A DNA stretch of 64,000 bases from Balanoglossus misakiensis. Lineage: Eukaryota > Hemichordata. The notes beneath the pieces were generated by a model that saw nothing but the letters and a program-made list of their open reading frames with translations, ran no database searches and was not told the DNA's origin. Below, one piece after another: positions 12,535-24,345 of this stretch (position 1 is the first letter of the stretch; the number at the start of each line of letters is the position of its first letter). The DNA lies in assembly GCA_040954595.2 (NCBI GenBank), contig CM082576.2, positions 17,856,001 through 17,920,000 on the forward strand, written 5' to 3'. Made by a program: the position numbers and the translations under genes.

Positions 12535-13899
12535 ATGGCATCGTCTCCTATGTCCACCATACTGCAGCGACTGAATTTGAGCAACCTTACTGGAGTGTTT
12601 GAAAGGGAGAGGATCACTCCAGATATTGTTGGTAAGCTATCCAGCTGGGAAATGGAGTCCCTTGGAGTGGTTAATCCTGGAGACAGAATGGCTTTGAGCG
12701 TGACTTGTACCACCTATGGGATGCAAGTTCCACCTAAGGTTTGGGAAAGTGGGGGTGCACCACAGTTCATCATTCCCAAAGATATCCTGGAGAACCATTT
12801 AGATGAGGATTTTAGCATCTCTGAAATAGCATCAATGATAGGAGTTTCAGAAAGTACCATTTACAGAAGAATGCGACAATATGGTCTTAGCAAGATGGAC
12901 TTCACAGATATATCTGAAAGTAATCTTGATTCATATGTCATTGAATTGGCACGAGAGTTCCCATACTGTGGAGAGAGAATGCTAACTCACATTTTGAAGA
13001 ATAGAGCAGGCATTAAAGTCCAGCGGATGCGCCTCCGTGACAGTCTTCACAGAATTGACTCAGATGGTGTAGATGCAAGACGAAGGGGTCGTTTACATCG
13101 CAGAATATACAATGTTAAAGGACCAAATCACTTGTGGCACATTGACACAAACCACAAGTTGATTAGGTGGCATTTTGTGGTAATTGGCGGTATTGATGGT
13201 TTTAGCCGTCTGCCAGTCATGCTTCAATGTCGGGACAACAACAAGTCAGCTACTCTGTTACAGTGTTTCAAAAGTGCTGTAGGCGAATATGGCGTTCCAA
13301 GTAGGGTGCGCTCCGATCAGGGCATGGAGAATGTTGGCATAGCAGACTACATGATATTAAGCCGTGGGCCTAATAGGGGAAGCATGATCACAGGGAAAAG
13401 CGTACACAATCAAAGAATTGAGAGGCTGTGGAAAGATGTTTTTGAAGGTGTTCTTGCGTTATATTACCAGTTATTTTATTTTATGGAGGAGAAGGGTATT
13501 TTAGATATACTGAAGCCAAGCCATATAGCTGCACTTCACCATGTGTATTTATCTAGAATAAATCATAAATTAGAAATATGGAATAACGTATGGGCCAATC
13601 ACAGAATGAGGACGACAAGAACATCACCTCTGCGCTTATGGGTTTCCGGTCAGTTGCAGAACCCAGTTGGGATTGAGTTAGCTGCTGATGAAGTCACAGA
13701 ATATGGCGTTACTGGCGTGATTCGTGAGGATGCTGATGAAGCAGATTCGAGACCTGTGATCGATGCACCATCATTTGAGTTAAATGAAGCCTGTACGGAA
13801 GAACTATATCGCACCATTCCACAAACATGGACATCCAATAACTATGGTATTGAGAGGTACCTAGATGCACTATCCATAATTAATCATCACCATGATTAA
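12535..13899 (+). CDS. IS3-type DDE integrase/transposase with N-terminal SAM-like domain
   Basis: Single-exon gene, 454 residues from the ATG at 12535; an in-frame ATG at 12457 would add 26 residues, but the later start matches the HECT partner's SAM domain. Order: SAM-like domain (about 5-62), HTH (about 92-118, core [20 protein letters not shown]), an IS3 OrfB-like second HTH region (about 142-180, [18 protein letters not shown]), then an rve-type catalytic core. The acidic triad is D204 (LWHIDTNHK), D261 (RSDQGMEN) and E296 (NQRIERLW), with 34 residues between the last two. IS3 family enzymes cut and join element ends; this is presumably the transposase of the 12.3 kb element. No stop or frameshift is seen. 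The gene faces the HECT gene and starts just inside the left array. Confidence 0.9.
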   Translation: MASSPMSTILQRLNLSNLTGVFERERITPDIVGKLSSWEMESLGVVNPGDRMALSVTCTTYGMQVPPKVWESGGAPQFIIPKDILENHLDEDFSISEIASMIGVSESTIYRRMRQYGLSKMDFTDISESNLDSYVIELAREFPYCGERMLTHILKNRAGIKVQRMRLRDSLHRIDSDGVDARRRGRLHRRIYNVKGPNHLWHIDTNHKLIRWHFVVIGGIDGFSRLPVMLQCRDNNKSATLLQCFKSAVGEYGVPSRVRSDQGMENVGIADYMILSRGPNRGSMITGKSVHNQRIERLWKDVFEGVLALYYQLFYFMEEKGILDILKPSHIAALHHVYLSRINHKLEIWNNVWANHRMRTTRTSPLRLWVSGQLQNPVGIELAADEVTEYGVTGVIREDADEADSRPVIDAPSFELNEACTEELYRTIPQTWTSNNYGIERYLDALSIINHHHD

Positions 13900-14644
13900 T
13901 TCTGTTCGTTCTAGACTTAGAGCGGCAATAGCTGTGATTTTGAACATTTTTTGGCACTAATAACACAGGAAATGTTTTATTAAAAATAAAAATCAGAGAA
14001 AACAGATCGATAGTTCAGTACAATTATTGCTGCTTTAACATATGGAGCACTTAGAAAACAAACAGATACAATGTATCATTTGACAATGCATGTTTATTCA
14101 AAGAAAACATACACAACTTCTCGACAACAATGAGTTTTACTAGCCAAATCCTCAAGGTCAAAACGAAATGACAACAACACCGGCGCCGCCGATAACACCA
14201 AGTTACGTGAATGAAAAAAACAGCTGATCACTGGAAAGCAGGTCACTGCAGCGCAGATGCTCTATGGACTGCAATATTACTCTGAAGGGTCATCCATGTT
14301 TTTACTTTCGAAAATTAGACATGATTTTCTTTCAAAGCTAATGTCTGAGTCTACTGGTCGTATACACACAACGTGAATTAAAAAAGACCCAGTGTTTTGA
14401 TATCTACAAAGACAGTTCAATGTTAAAAACTCTTAGTGTTAAATTCCCAATTGAACCCCTCTAATTTAATGGTATAGCCCTTACGCGGGCTGATATCACT
14501 AGGTGATACGGTCGACGTCAACCCACAAGTCAATCATAACAGTATGATTACGTCAATGAAAAGAACGGGAAATTTTAGATTTCTATCGTTTTCACTGCTT
14601 ATTTCGGCGATTCCTAACGCAAACAGTCGAAGCATGTATGATAA
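13900..14644. other. Spacer between the convergent transposon genes
   Basis: AT-rich DNA after the integrase stop. AATAAA-like signals occur shortly downstream (around 13983), suitable for polyadenylation of the plus-strand transcript. No gene seen. Confidence 0.4.
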
Positions 14645-14789
14645 AGGGGTTATTACACGAATTTTGGTCGATAATGCGACGCATTCTCGTGATGTCCGTA
14701 TTTTGACTCGTTGCGCAGCGCAACTCGTCAAAATACGGACATCACTCGAATACGACGCGTTATCGACCAAAATTCATGTAATAACCCCT
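14645..14789. mobile_element. Palindromic MITE nested in the 12.3 kb element
   Basis: 145 bp that fold almost completely on themselves: AGGGGTTATTACACGAATTT at one end and its complement at the other, around a centre near TGCGCAGCGCA (14714). Open frames through it are shadows of the palindrome. Target duplication not resolved. Confidence 0.75.
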
Positions 14790-14948
14790 AATTATAAAAA
14801 TGAAACAGTAATTGTTAACGTTTGTCAGTTGGAACTTGTAACTTATACATGTAGTATAAAGCAACTAAACATATACCCCCAGTACTCAAATGGTTGCCAT
14901 ATTATGTATCCAATGCATAGAAGGAAATCAAACCATACAGGCACCATG

Positions 14949-17900
14949 TCATACTCTACCAAAATGTCTAGTGGTAAATGCATAATCATACATCTCATGC
15001 ATCCTATCTACTGACAATAGGTCATGCTCAAGAGTGGGTCTCGGTAGCTTCAATAAATTGATGCAAGTATCTGACGTTGGAATAAAAGATATTTCATATG
15101 GAATAAATTCAATACTTGGTGCAGTTCCAAACCCTAACACTGGTTCTTGCTCTGTTCCCGTTGTAAAGACAAGTACATCTTCAAGTGTGACTTATCCTCT
15201 TCTATTACCTTTTAGAGAAAAATATGCATTGTTGTCATGAATCATGAAGTTGACCATACATTGCCATAAGGGACCGTTCAGTTTTTACGGCTGGGGGGGG
15301 GGGCGGCAAGTTTGTGTCACCGGTTTTCAAAATCAGGCCGACCCCCCCTTCACCCATGACCAAAAATTGATGACCCCCCCCCCCTTTGACAGACCCAAAA
15401 ATATGATGACCCCCCCCCCCACGGCCAAAACATTCGCCGTCCTGATCCTATGTACACTGTATGCAATAAAGGGAATGAGGCTCCTCACACCTCAATTCTA
15501 AAGTATTATTGAAGTATATCGTTGCAACAAAGAAATCTATGAACAAATTAAAATGAGAAGTCACTACAATAGTTGCTAGAATTGGTAAAACAAGAAAAGT
15601 GGCGGGGGTGGGCGTGGGAGGGGGAAAATTTTGTAAAATTAGGTGCTCAAAGTTGCATTTTAATGAACTCAAAAACAAATTAACTCAATGTTAGGGAGGA
15701 CAAATTTTAATTTTGCCACTCCATTCAAAGTAAGCATCGGGGGTGGGGTGGCAATTTAGACTCTGCCCTGGTACACTAGACAAACCAGCAAAAAATGAAA
15801 TGTGGCGGAGAATGAAGGGGGTGGGTGGGTTAGAAAATTTTGTAAAAAAAAGGGCGCGAAACTGCAATTTTGTGGACTCAAATGCAAAAGTTCGGTGGCA
15901 AAAGTATGTGACCCCCCCTAAACAGATGACCCCCCCCCCTTTTGGACTTCAAAATTTGAGTGACCCCCCCCCCCGGCCGTAAAAACTGAACGGTCCCTAA
16001 ACCATGAAAGTTATATTTTAACCCATTGATATAGCCAAGACATTACTTACTTGCAACTTCACGAAGATATTTGTTGAATACTGCATATACTTGGCCTTCA
16101 TATCTTCTATCATTAGAACCATTCTCACTGAACGATGGTGTTAGCATTGCCTTTAGCCTTGGCAAAGTGAGTTTTGAGGATGTATTTTCACGCAGAAGAT
16201 GCTGGAATGTAGGCAGCTCTATACACATCTGTATTAAGTAATATATAGTGTGTAATATATGTGTATTAATACACTTCTCTTGTAGACACACAAAAAACAT
16301 GACAATGGAAGCAAACCATATACAATGTAATAAAGTTCATGTTTATGTTCTCAGTCTGACAATAATATAGAGAGACTTCAATATGAACACTGATTACAAT
16401 CACCCCACAAAAGCACTAGAGATTGTATTTAGTACTCCCATTGTGATATACATGTATTGTGACAGTATACTACTACCGGTAGTAGTGTTGTTTAAAATTC
16501 CAGTACTATAATGTTTTTTTAATGAATTCTGACCAAGACATGAATGGAAAAGTTGGCTAAGTAATATCAGATACATGTAGATAAGGTATGCAATACCTCA
16601 GTTTGTAGTTTCAACACTTTGTTAAAAGGTGATTTTTGACCGTGTATGAAGTGAGTTATTTACATCTGTCCTATATCTTATATGGACCAAACCAAAATTT
16701 TACCAAAATACAAGAAATTATGGTGGAAATCAGTTTATGAATAAGCCAATTACTACCAGTTAAAATGCATGGACTGATGCTAAAAAGTGATTGTTCTATA
16801 CATTACATATGTTAACAGTGTACATGTTCATAGAATCCTACCCTATATTTATTAAACTATGAAACTATTCAATTCTATTTAATATCCAAATTACCCTAAT
16901 TAAAATAAACCAATTTGCATAAAAAATAATCAAATCTTGTATTTGTTGCATTTGTCTTTTTTTTATATTCTAAGCAAGATTTTCGTACTGACAGACATCC
17001 ATGACATAAGACATGGTGGCTATTAACCACTAAAGCTGTTATAACTCAATAATCTATAAATAGTTGTTTAAACTCACCTTATGTATCCCTAATTTGTTTA
17101 GGCCTTCCTTTAATTTCTCCAGACATGGATTTAATGACACTAAGCCTGTAGAGAACAGCTCTGATAAGACATCGGCACCTAGGAATTGAGGCAATACTCC
17201 ATTCTGCAATATGCTCACAGCTATAAGAATCAATAATTTAAGTTACATTTTGAAGAGCTCCTGTGTGAGTTGCGAGAAGTTCAGTCTAACGAGTCATATA
17301 ACATGAACCCATGTGTATGTCTTGATTGCCATTCGTGAACTAATTTAACATGCAATTTGTCCACACAATACTCGTAGATAAGCATTAGTCATGCATATTC
17401 CATGTTTGAATGGGTTTTGGCATTGGCATGAATCAACTTCGAACCAAAGAAAGTTTAGAAAGAACTCCCGTGTTCTGAGGGAATCGCAATAGTAAAAGCA
17501 ATTTGATCCACAGTATTAAAATTTACAATACAAACAGAAATTCCTACATAACCCCTACATGTGCATAATCCCAGAATACCAATAAGTATACCAGCTAACA
17601 GCTGAAAATTGGCTAATTTAGGTTTGTCTTATTGAAATTTCTAGAGCTATCAGTGGAGCAGCTAATAAATTGCAATTTATTATGCAAATTAGATAATTAA
17701 TATGCACTGGTGTCAACCAAAAAGTATAATCAGATCTTCGCATTTTCCAAATGCATCTGTGTATCAAGTTTCATTGGAATCTGTTGAACGGTGCATGAGA
17801 TATCAATGGAACAGCTAAGAATTGGCTAAGAATGGCTGGCATGTCATAACAGCAGAAGTAAAAAAGGATGTCCATATGAACATGCCAGAACAAAAAATAT

Positions 17901-20900
17901 CTTACCTAAGATCTGACCAACAGTCACGTAATCATCACAGAGGTGGTCTTTTAAGCCATTGTCAAAATATTTCTCTTTCAATATCCTTAACATTGAATTC
18001 AAAAATTCTTTACGTGGACCGCCATAGTCCTTTGCTCTCTGTGTGAAATTAATAATATAAATATTGATGTTAGTATATGGTAATAGATTAATCATTTTAA
18101 GGCAATAAAAATCCATTCAAATGTTTTTCTTTATTTCAAATTACCTCTCCATAAAAGTCTACTTCAAGCGTTGTTCGTAGTTGCCGTATAGACAAGGCAG
18201 ACATTTCATCAAAACCAGTTGATGAAAGGCACAGTCTGTCAACGCTAATCACAGTTGTATCGCCTTCGTCACACTGATCCATTGCTTTGATTTCCAGAGC
18301 TCTACCAATGATCATTTTAGCTTGATAGTACCGGAGAATCTCCACAGGGTTTTCTATACTATGCTCCTTACAGTAATCAACAGTTTCTATAACAATAGCT
18401 TCCACTTTCCTCTTTTCTGCATCATCTCCCACTTCATCTTCTTCATCGACCACCTACAATGGGCAAAACAAGATTAATAATTTAACATAAGTTAGGAAAT
18501 GTCTATATACCATATTTGGTCCAACAAAGATCAATAATGATATACAATCTGTCAATGTATATAAAAATGACTGCCCATATATTTTCCTTGTTTTAAACTG
18601 GACTGATTAGGGAGTTTGTGTACATTTTCTGTACCTTTTTGGCAGACATCCGTGCATATTAATTTTCACCTAAAATTGCTTTTTTGAGACCACAAAAATA
18701 TGTAATGGCACATGTAACAAAATTAACAAAAAACAACATTTTCAACTTGATTTTTTTACAATTTACCAGTTAGTGGCCCAAAAAAAGGAAACTCACAGGA
18801 AAACAAATAATTAAACACTTACAAAATTGTCTCGCTCCATTTCCACATTTATATCAGAATTGGTCTGATTTTCATCAGATACAGCAGTAGCTGTAATATA
18901 ATCATTCCTGAAAGAAAGAAGATGGTCCTCTTTTCAGTGTCATATTCTCTATGTTATTATTAAATTATATGTAGAAACGTCCATAAAATTATATGTCACA
19001 GAAACAGACGACTAGAACTTGGGTGCTTCCATTGTGGCAAGAATTTTAAAAGAAATTCATTTGTGCCCACATATACAGATCTGATGGTTTATATGTTAAA
19101 AGTTAAAACGGTGTAATCTAATATTGGATGAATATCCTGACTGTACATAGCGTATTTACCCTATTAGTAACGCATGCTCTTTCGAAATGGCAGAGGTTTG
19201 TTTATGGTCAAAACAAGTCTTGTTTTAATAAGTCAGTATACAATAAATGCAACTGTTGGCTTACATGTACTTGGATTTTAGATGCGCTTCTAACGGAGCA
19301 AATACGGCATACTTAAAGGGAGTAGATCGTCACATACGCATGGATTCACTGTAGCCTCTGGTTACGGCAGGTAAACATTCAATCCCATAATTCCGTACGA
19401 ATATCAAACTCTATAAAATGGCCACCAAACTACTCGCTAAAACTAGTAAAAGCCTTACTTGGGTATTCTTACACTGTTTGGAATGAAAAATAACTCATAA
19501 AATATGACCACCATTCAAATTCCGAATTTGCAGCACAAATTTCAGTGAGAGAAGCCTGTGTACCGCACGATGTCCAGCACGGAGATCATCTGTCCAGTCG
19601 CTGCAGCACGCAATCGCTTCGAACAGTGGTTGACATTGGACATGACAACGCAAGCGACAGAAACAGCCGTACGGCCCACACTCTTCTATGTCAGTGTCTA
19701 AACGTAACTATGCAGTATATCGAGCAGGCCCTATGGCCCAAGTACAACATGTACCGCTCACTGTGGTCGTACACTGCCTCCAACACCGTGGAGGCCTAGC
19801 TCCGCGTGGCAGGGCTGTGTGTGTTACGGCATCGCCGTAACACACACAGCTCTGCCACTACGTGGAGGCCATGTAACGCCTGGAACACACAGACCTGTAC
19901 ACAGGGCTAGCCGTTACCACTGTTCATAAGATATTGTCCTTGAACGATACTAACATGCCGTTTGGCCATGGGTAACAATACAAAATGGCCCTACAATGAA
20001 GACGGTTCCACCAAGCTGCGAACGACAAAAGGTCCACCCAGGCAGTGTATATCGCGCGCAGAACACCAGGGGCAGCGATAATTGCTAGCAATTGCTCGGG
20101 TGCGGATATAGGCCTACATGAAGCCAAGAGACAGTTGCTGTCACTAAGGCAGCTCAGCGCAGCGATGATTTATGTGTTTGAGCGTCTCCGTGCCAGCCAA
20201 AACAAATATTGTAAAAGATTAATACATCGACAAAGATTGAGCTAAGGTTTATACCACGGGATGCTTTTAGTTGGTAGTGAAGTCGACTTTGTTGCGGGGC
20301 CGTCTTTGGTGTGGGCCGTTTTCATTGCGAGCCATTTTCTCTCGTATACGCTACGTACTACAGGGGCATACATGTACATATCATCATAAAATTGTGCCGC
20401 AAATACAGGCGCACCGTCAAAAATACACAAAACTTTCCAAGTGAGCTGTTCAATAGTGGGCGGTTTGTCACTAAAAGAATCATTTGGGTTCAAGATCAAC
20501 TTCAGTGTGAATCTTTTAAAATAGCACAGGGCCGATTGCCGAAACCTGGATGGCAGGGCTGTGTGTCTTACACCCGATGCCTCCACACCACAGCCCTGCT
20601 CACTCCCAAAGGCAAAGCTGGCAATTCCCAGCCGATTTGTTGCGCAATGGTTTCGACTGGAATTTCCGTCTGTGAACCAAAATTCACGCACCAATCGCCA
20701 TTACCAAGCACACCTGATTCATACGGGACAACGAAGCGCCCCAAAACGCCTAACAACTTGTACAATGGCCCCTTTTTGAACTTTATGCGAGGAAGACGCA
20801 GCCATCTTGAATCTCGCTCGCACACTAGCTATACAGTGCATTATGGGTAAAAATCATGTTTATCAACAAAGGATAAAAATAGGAAAATCTACCCCCCTTC

Positions 20901-22980
20901 AACCTATTTAATTTTACTGTACTACACACTATATTTTAGACTACACTAACAAATGAGTATAATCCCAGTTATAATGCAAAAAGTTAGTTCAGTGAATTAG
21001 CATGAACTGAAATTGCTCAGGTGTTGCAATGATATTGCACCATCTGGACAATGTTGATTGTCATTATATTTACAACTGTTCTTGTATTTACATTTTCTGA
21101 TGGAATAAATTTCATTCATCATATGCAAATTAAATGGCAACATAACCAAATCAAATAAGATTATGTATTTTATTATGATGCCATGGGAACATGCACAGAA
21201 AGTGAAAGGCCAGAAACTGGCTCAAGTCAGCAGGTCACAGGAATTTGAAATTGTTGTTGTTGAAAGAAATATACAAGCCAAAACGAAATTATGCTGGCGG
21301 TTCCTGACTTCTGCCTGACTTCAGGAGCATAGCTGTATCAATGTGCCAAATGTAATTGAAAATGGTATTAATACTTACACATGTACCGGTACATGATCAG
21401 CAACCTCACTCATAGATTCAACAGCTGCCTATAAAATGAAATAATATTGGAAGTAAGCTACATATCATAAACTATGTATGTACAGTGTATTATCACAAGC
21501 ACCAAAACTGACCAAAATGTTCACCAAAACTAGATGCTAGCATATACATGCATGTATCCCCCAACCCATTGCTCATTTGCATATATCAGAATATGAATCT
21601 AGAGCAGATGCTTTTGGGTAAATATTGGTAAATACTGACTTACAAAGACAGCATTAATTCTAACATGTTGGTTATGTTCATCCCTACAATACAAACATGA
21701 ATGAACACACCAAAATAGTTTGAGAGAATGAGTTGTTTTCACCAAAAATACACGAGTATTCCAAATTTTCTTTTCTCATTGCTCACAGTTGCAATTTCTT
21801 TCTTGATGATAACGAGTTATCAATCGTTTTTTCACAAAATGTTCATAGTCCCCCCCCCCTCCACCCACCCAGATTTTCAAATTAGAAAAAAACATACATA
21901 AATAAATATTAAACATGGGGTTGGGCTTATTGTTATTGTTAAGTTTGGTGTTTATATGCATGCAATGTAAAACCCCCGTATTCTTGGGTTGCACGACGCA
22001 ATGTTACCATGGATAAGATTCGAATTAGCGGCCATTTTTGCAAAATATACTGACAACACCAGTAAGATCGAACGTTATTAGGCGCAGTGTCTGCCAGTGA
22101 CGTCACGTGCAAGCCAAGAATTTCTAAAATACTGTTATATGTTCACACTTACCCCTACATCTTCATCTGAATCAGATAAACATTTACATGTCCACATGTG
22201 ATCACGTAATTCCCGTACATCAATAAGTTGATTGCACCCTTGGCACTTTTCTGTAACACTTGACGAAATTCCAATGGATGATATTGGCTTTGTTGACAGG
22301 TTTCGTTGTATAGGCCTCAAATAAATCTTAGACTGTGAGCCTAAATTAGCCTTCAGATCAGGTATTGACCAGTCACAGCTTATTACAGACAGATTACGTG
22401 AGTTAGGTTGACACTGCAGTAGTTCAAATCCACCGGCATCTTTCAATTGAGAATATCCAGCCATATCATTGTCATCATCTTTCGCAGATGACAAGGTATC
22501 CAAGAACTCCCCCTGAGAACACGAAGCATCAAATTTGATCTTTTTTGGCCCTAACCCAGCACGATGTAAAACTTGACGTTCGGCAGATGTTGGAACTTTA
22601 AAGGCATGCCTGTCCGACAAACAAACAAAATTTCCTGTCCATGTACGCTTCGGTTGATTGACCGTGCCACTCCGGCGCGTGCCTGTCCTAGGTCTACATC
22701 CCCTTGGTGCCATTCTCGGGTTAAAAAGCACACTTCTTTCTTCTCGAACAGCGCTGGCCATACTGTCATTCCTGGTAGTAGACTCACCGGTTCCGATCGT
22801 ACTTATACTTGTAGCCGTTTTACACAGGTCACGGATGCGAACGCGATCCCCCAATGTTGAAACTCCCAGTCTAGTTAATTCACCATCAGTCATGGAAAGA
22901 ACCGTTGAAGGATCCACTCGTTCGTCTAGGAAACGCTGTAAGAGCGCTGGAAGTTCGAGCTTAGTCAAGATACTTTCCAT
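14949..22980 (-). CDS. SAM-UBZ-HECT E3 ubiquitin ligase carried by the transposon
   Basis: Exons: 22980-22153, 21428-21379, 18907-18823, 18453-18145, 18038-17906, 17220-17078, 16228-16051 and 15190-14949. Phases agree throughout and give 655 residues. Order: SAM-like domain (about 1-60), basic linker, a CxxC-x11-HxxxC finger at about 246-265 matching the Rad18-type UBZ pattern, an acidic segment, then a HECT domain (VDFYGERAKDYGGPRKEF onward). The C-terminus has PVLGFGTAPSIEF and TSDTCINLLKLPR, with catalytic Cys at about 618, and ends HFGRV. HECT enzymes form a thioester with ubiquitin and pass it to substrates; a ubiquitin-binding UBZ suits that. It resembles G2E3-like HECT proteins found in many copies in animal genomes (recollection). 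The last acceptor (15191) is weak and inferred from HECT alignment. ATG at 22980 lies about 170 bp inside the right array. Confidence 0.85.
15270..15997. mobile_element. Harbinger-type MITE with G/C runs, copy 1
   Basis: 728 bp with ends GGGACCGTTCAGTTTTTACGG, inverted at the other side, and TAA flanking both ends. Near each end are long G or C runs. It sits in the last intron of the HECT gene. Related copies: 53498-54399 (TTA), 61345-62121 (one end lost), 35756-35885 (fragment) and a diverged one at 45561-46277 (TAA). A three-base TWA target is typical of PIF/Harbinger elements. No intact gene. Confidence 0.82.
19500..20850. other. CpG-rich block inside intron 2 of the HECT gene
   Basis: Visibly richer in CG than its surroundings, bounded by AT-rich DNA. 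It contains a strong hairpin at 19806-19858 (arms TGGCAGGGCTGTGTGTGTTA), and a second partial copy of the same core at 20551-20566. A stretch at 19866-19905 recurs inverted near 55100-55140. Open frames (for example 20242-20694 minus, 20311-20850 plus) overlap on both strands and show no domain. It may be a nested element or a regulatory island; borders not found. Confidence 0.45.
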
Positions 22981-23149
22981 TCTGACTGGGTCAAACACTC
23001 AGATCATAAACAAATATGGCGCATGCATGTTACGTATTTAAGTATGTTGCGCCCTCTTTGACAGAATTGCGGTTAGGCATAGCATATCATAATGACATGT
23101 CCGCATAGTATAAAGCCAAACGCGCGCCGTATGTTGAACGGGCATAGTA

Positions 23150-23572
23150 TCATGGTGAATGAACGACGTATAATGATGTATGCACAGCGTATAATGATGT
23201 ATGCACATTGTATAAAGGTGTATGAGCGTCGTATAATGATGTATGGGCAATGTATAATGATGTATTCACAGCGTATAATGATGTATGCACATTGTATAAA
23301 GGTGAATGAGCGTCGTATAATGATGTATGGGCAATGTATAATGATGTATTCACAGCGTATAATGATGTATGCACATTGTATAAAGGTGTATGAGCGTCGT
23401 ATAATGATGTATGGGCAATGTATAATGATGTATTCACAGCGTATAATGATGTATGCACATTGTATAAAGGTGTATGAGCGTCGTATAATGATGTATGGGC
23501 AATGTATAATGATGTATGCACATTTTATAAATATGTATGAGCTTCGTATAATGATGTATAAGCGTCGTATAA
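23150..23572 (-). repeat. Right subterminal array of the 21 bp repeat
   Basis: About 20 copies of the same 21 bp unit as the left array, in inverted orientation (CGTATAATGATGTATGCACAG). Copies here are more regular than on the left and form a higher-order repeat of four units. The array merges into the right terminal repeat and stops about 170 bp before the HECT start codon. Confidence 0.88.
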
Positions 23573-23610
23573 TGGTAACAATGGACTTAAGACAGCTGTG
23601 GCTTTCCATA
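23561..23610 (-). repeat. Right terminal inverted repeat
   Basis: Reverse complement of 11323-11372, ending GGCTTTCCATA, followed by the second TAAACC (23611-23616). Confidence 0.9.
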
Positions 23611-23898
23611 TAAACCGGTCAGGTGACCAACGTGCATGAGGTTTATTATAAAACACCTATGGCCTGGCCTATATTCGGGCCATAGCAGCTATGGCCCTCA
23701 TGGTCAGGCAAGAGGTGTTCAATATTAAATTATTATAGGGGTATATAAACAGGAAAGGTAAACAGAAGGGTGGTCATATCAAAGCTTTGGGTTCTTATTC
23801 GTAGAAGATAACCACAACACGCGCGCTTTCTTGCTGCTACAGGTGACTGTTGGTTTTCAGAATGTTAACAAGGGCTGTGTAACATTGATTTAATTTAG

Positions 23899-24046
23899 GA
23901 TAATAGAAGAATCGCAACGATGGTCAATACAGAAAGGTTATGACGAGGAAGCAAGAAGAATACTTGAGAAAATGGCAAGATGGAACAAGTCTTCTTATAA
24001 TGATTTCAGTGACGATAAAATACACCCAATGGATTATGGGAATGAG
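23899..24046 (+). pseudogene. Inverted duplicate of SLC22 exon 5
   Basis: 148 bp, the same length and splice borders as exon 5 at 5551-5404. The frame is open, but the family motif ESPRWLI reads ESQRWSI, losing the conserved proline and leucine. With exon 4' at 10978-11149 it forms the inverted partial copy, now split by the 12.3 kb transposon. The duplicated block ends at about 24131, matching about 5325 in the intact gene. Confidence 0.85.
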
Positions 24047-24345
24047 GTAATCAATTACAAGTCATTTCAATGACAGAACTGAGACAGTTTTCCATTGTTT
24101 GCATATTATTTCTTCTTACAGGTATGACTAATTCATTGAATCTTCCAGTGCTAGGCTACTCGTCTGTGAAATGCCATCGATGCGATATTGACCACCTCGC
24201 CTTTCAAGTATCAGACATACAATCGCTAAAATTATATACTTGTCTAGTTACTATGCACTCGTCTTCGATTACTCCACCACACTCGTTAGGAATGCCTGGG
24301 AAAATATTATCCATAATTGTGTTTTAAGATCTTATTTTGCTTTAC

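Larger units (their letters stand above)
11323..23610. mobile_element. IS3EU-like DNA transposon with integrase and HECT ligase genes
   Basis: A 12,288 bp element. The first and last 50 bp are perfect inverted repeats starting TATGGAAAGCCACAGC, followed inward by arrays of a 21 bp repeat (about 1 kb left, about 0.4 kb right). Outside is a 6 bp target duplication. It carries two convergent genes: the integrase (12535-13899, plus) and the SAM-UBZ-HECT gene (22980-14949, minus). Smaller elements are nested in it at 14645-14789 and 15270-15997. From memory, the Repbase superfamily IS3EU is defined by an IS3-like DDE transposase and 6 bp target duplications, which fits; that assignment needs a database check. 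Both genes are open, so the copy may be young or active. Confidence 0.88.

Noticed and set aside
15244-15982. Open frames in the G/C-run region
   Set aside because: They depend on poly-C and poly-G tracts of a MITE and have no domain.
20242-20850. Overlapping 150-179 codon frames on both strands
   Set aside because: GC-rich DNA lowers stop frequency; frames conflict with one another, show no domain or splice sites, and lie in an intron of the HECT gene.
21644-21683. Extra 40 bp exon of the HECT gene
   Set aside because: Good splice borders, but the incoming phase gives an immediate stop (GGA TGA), and skipping it keeps the gene in frame. It may be an alternative exon.
23038-23613. Open frames on both strands near the right end of the transposon
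   Set aside because: Same 21 bp array effect as on the left.
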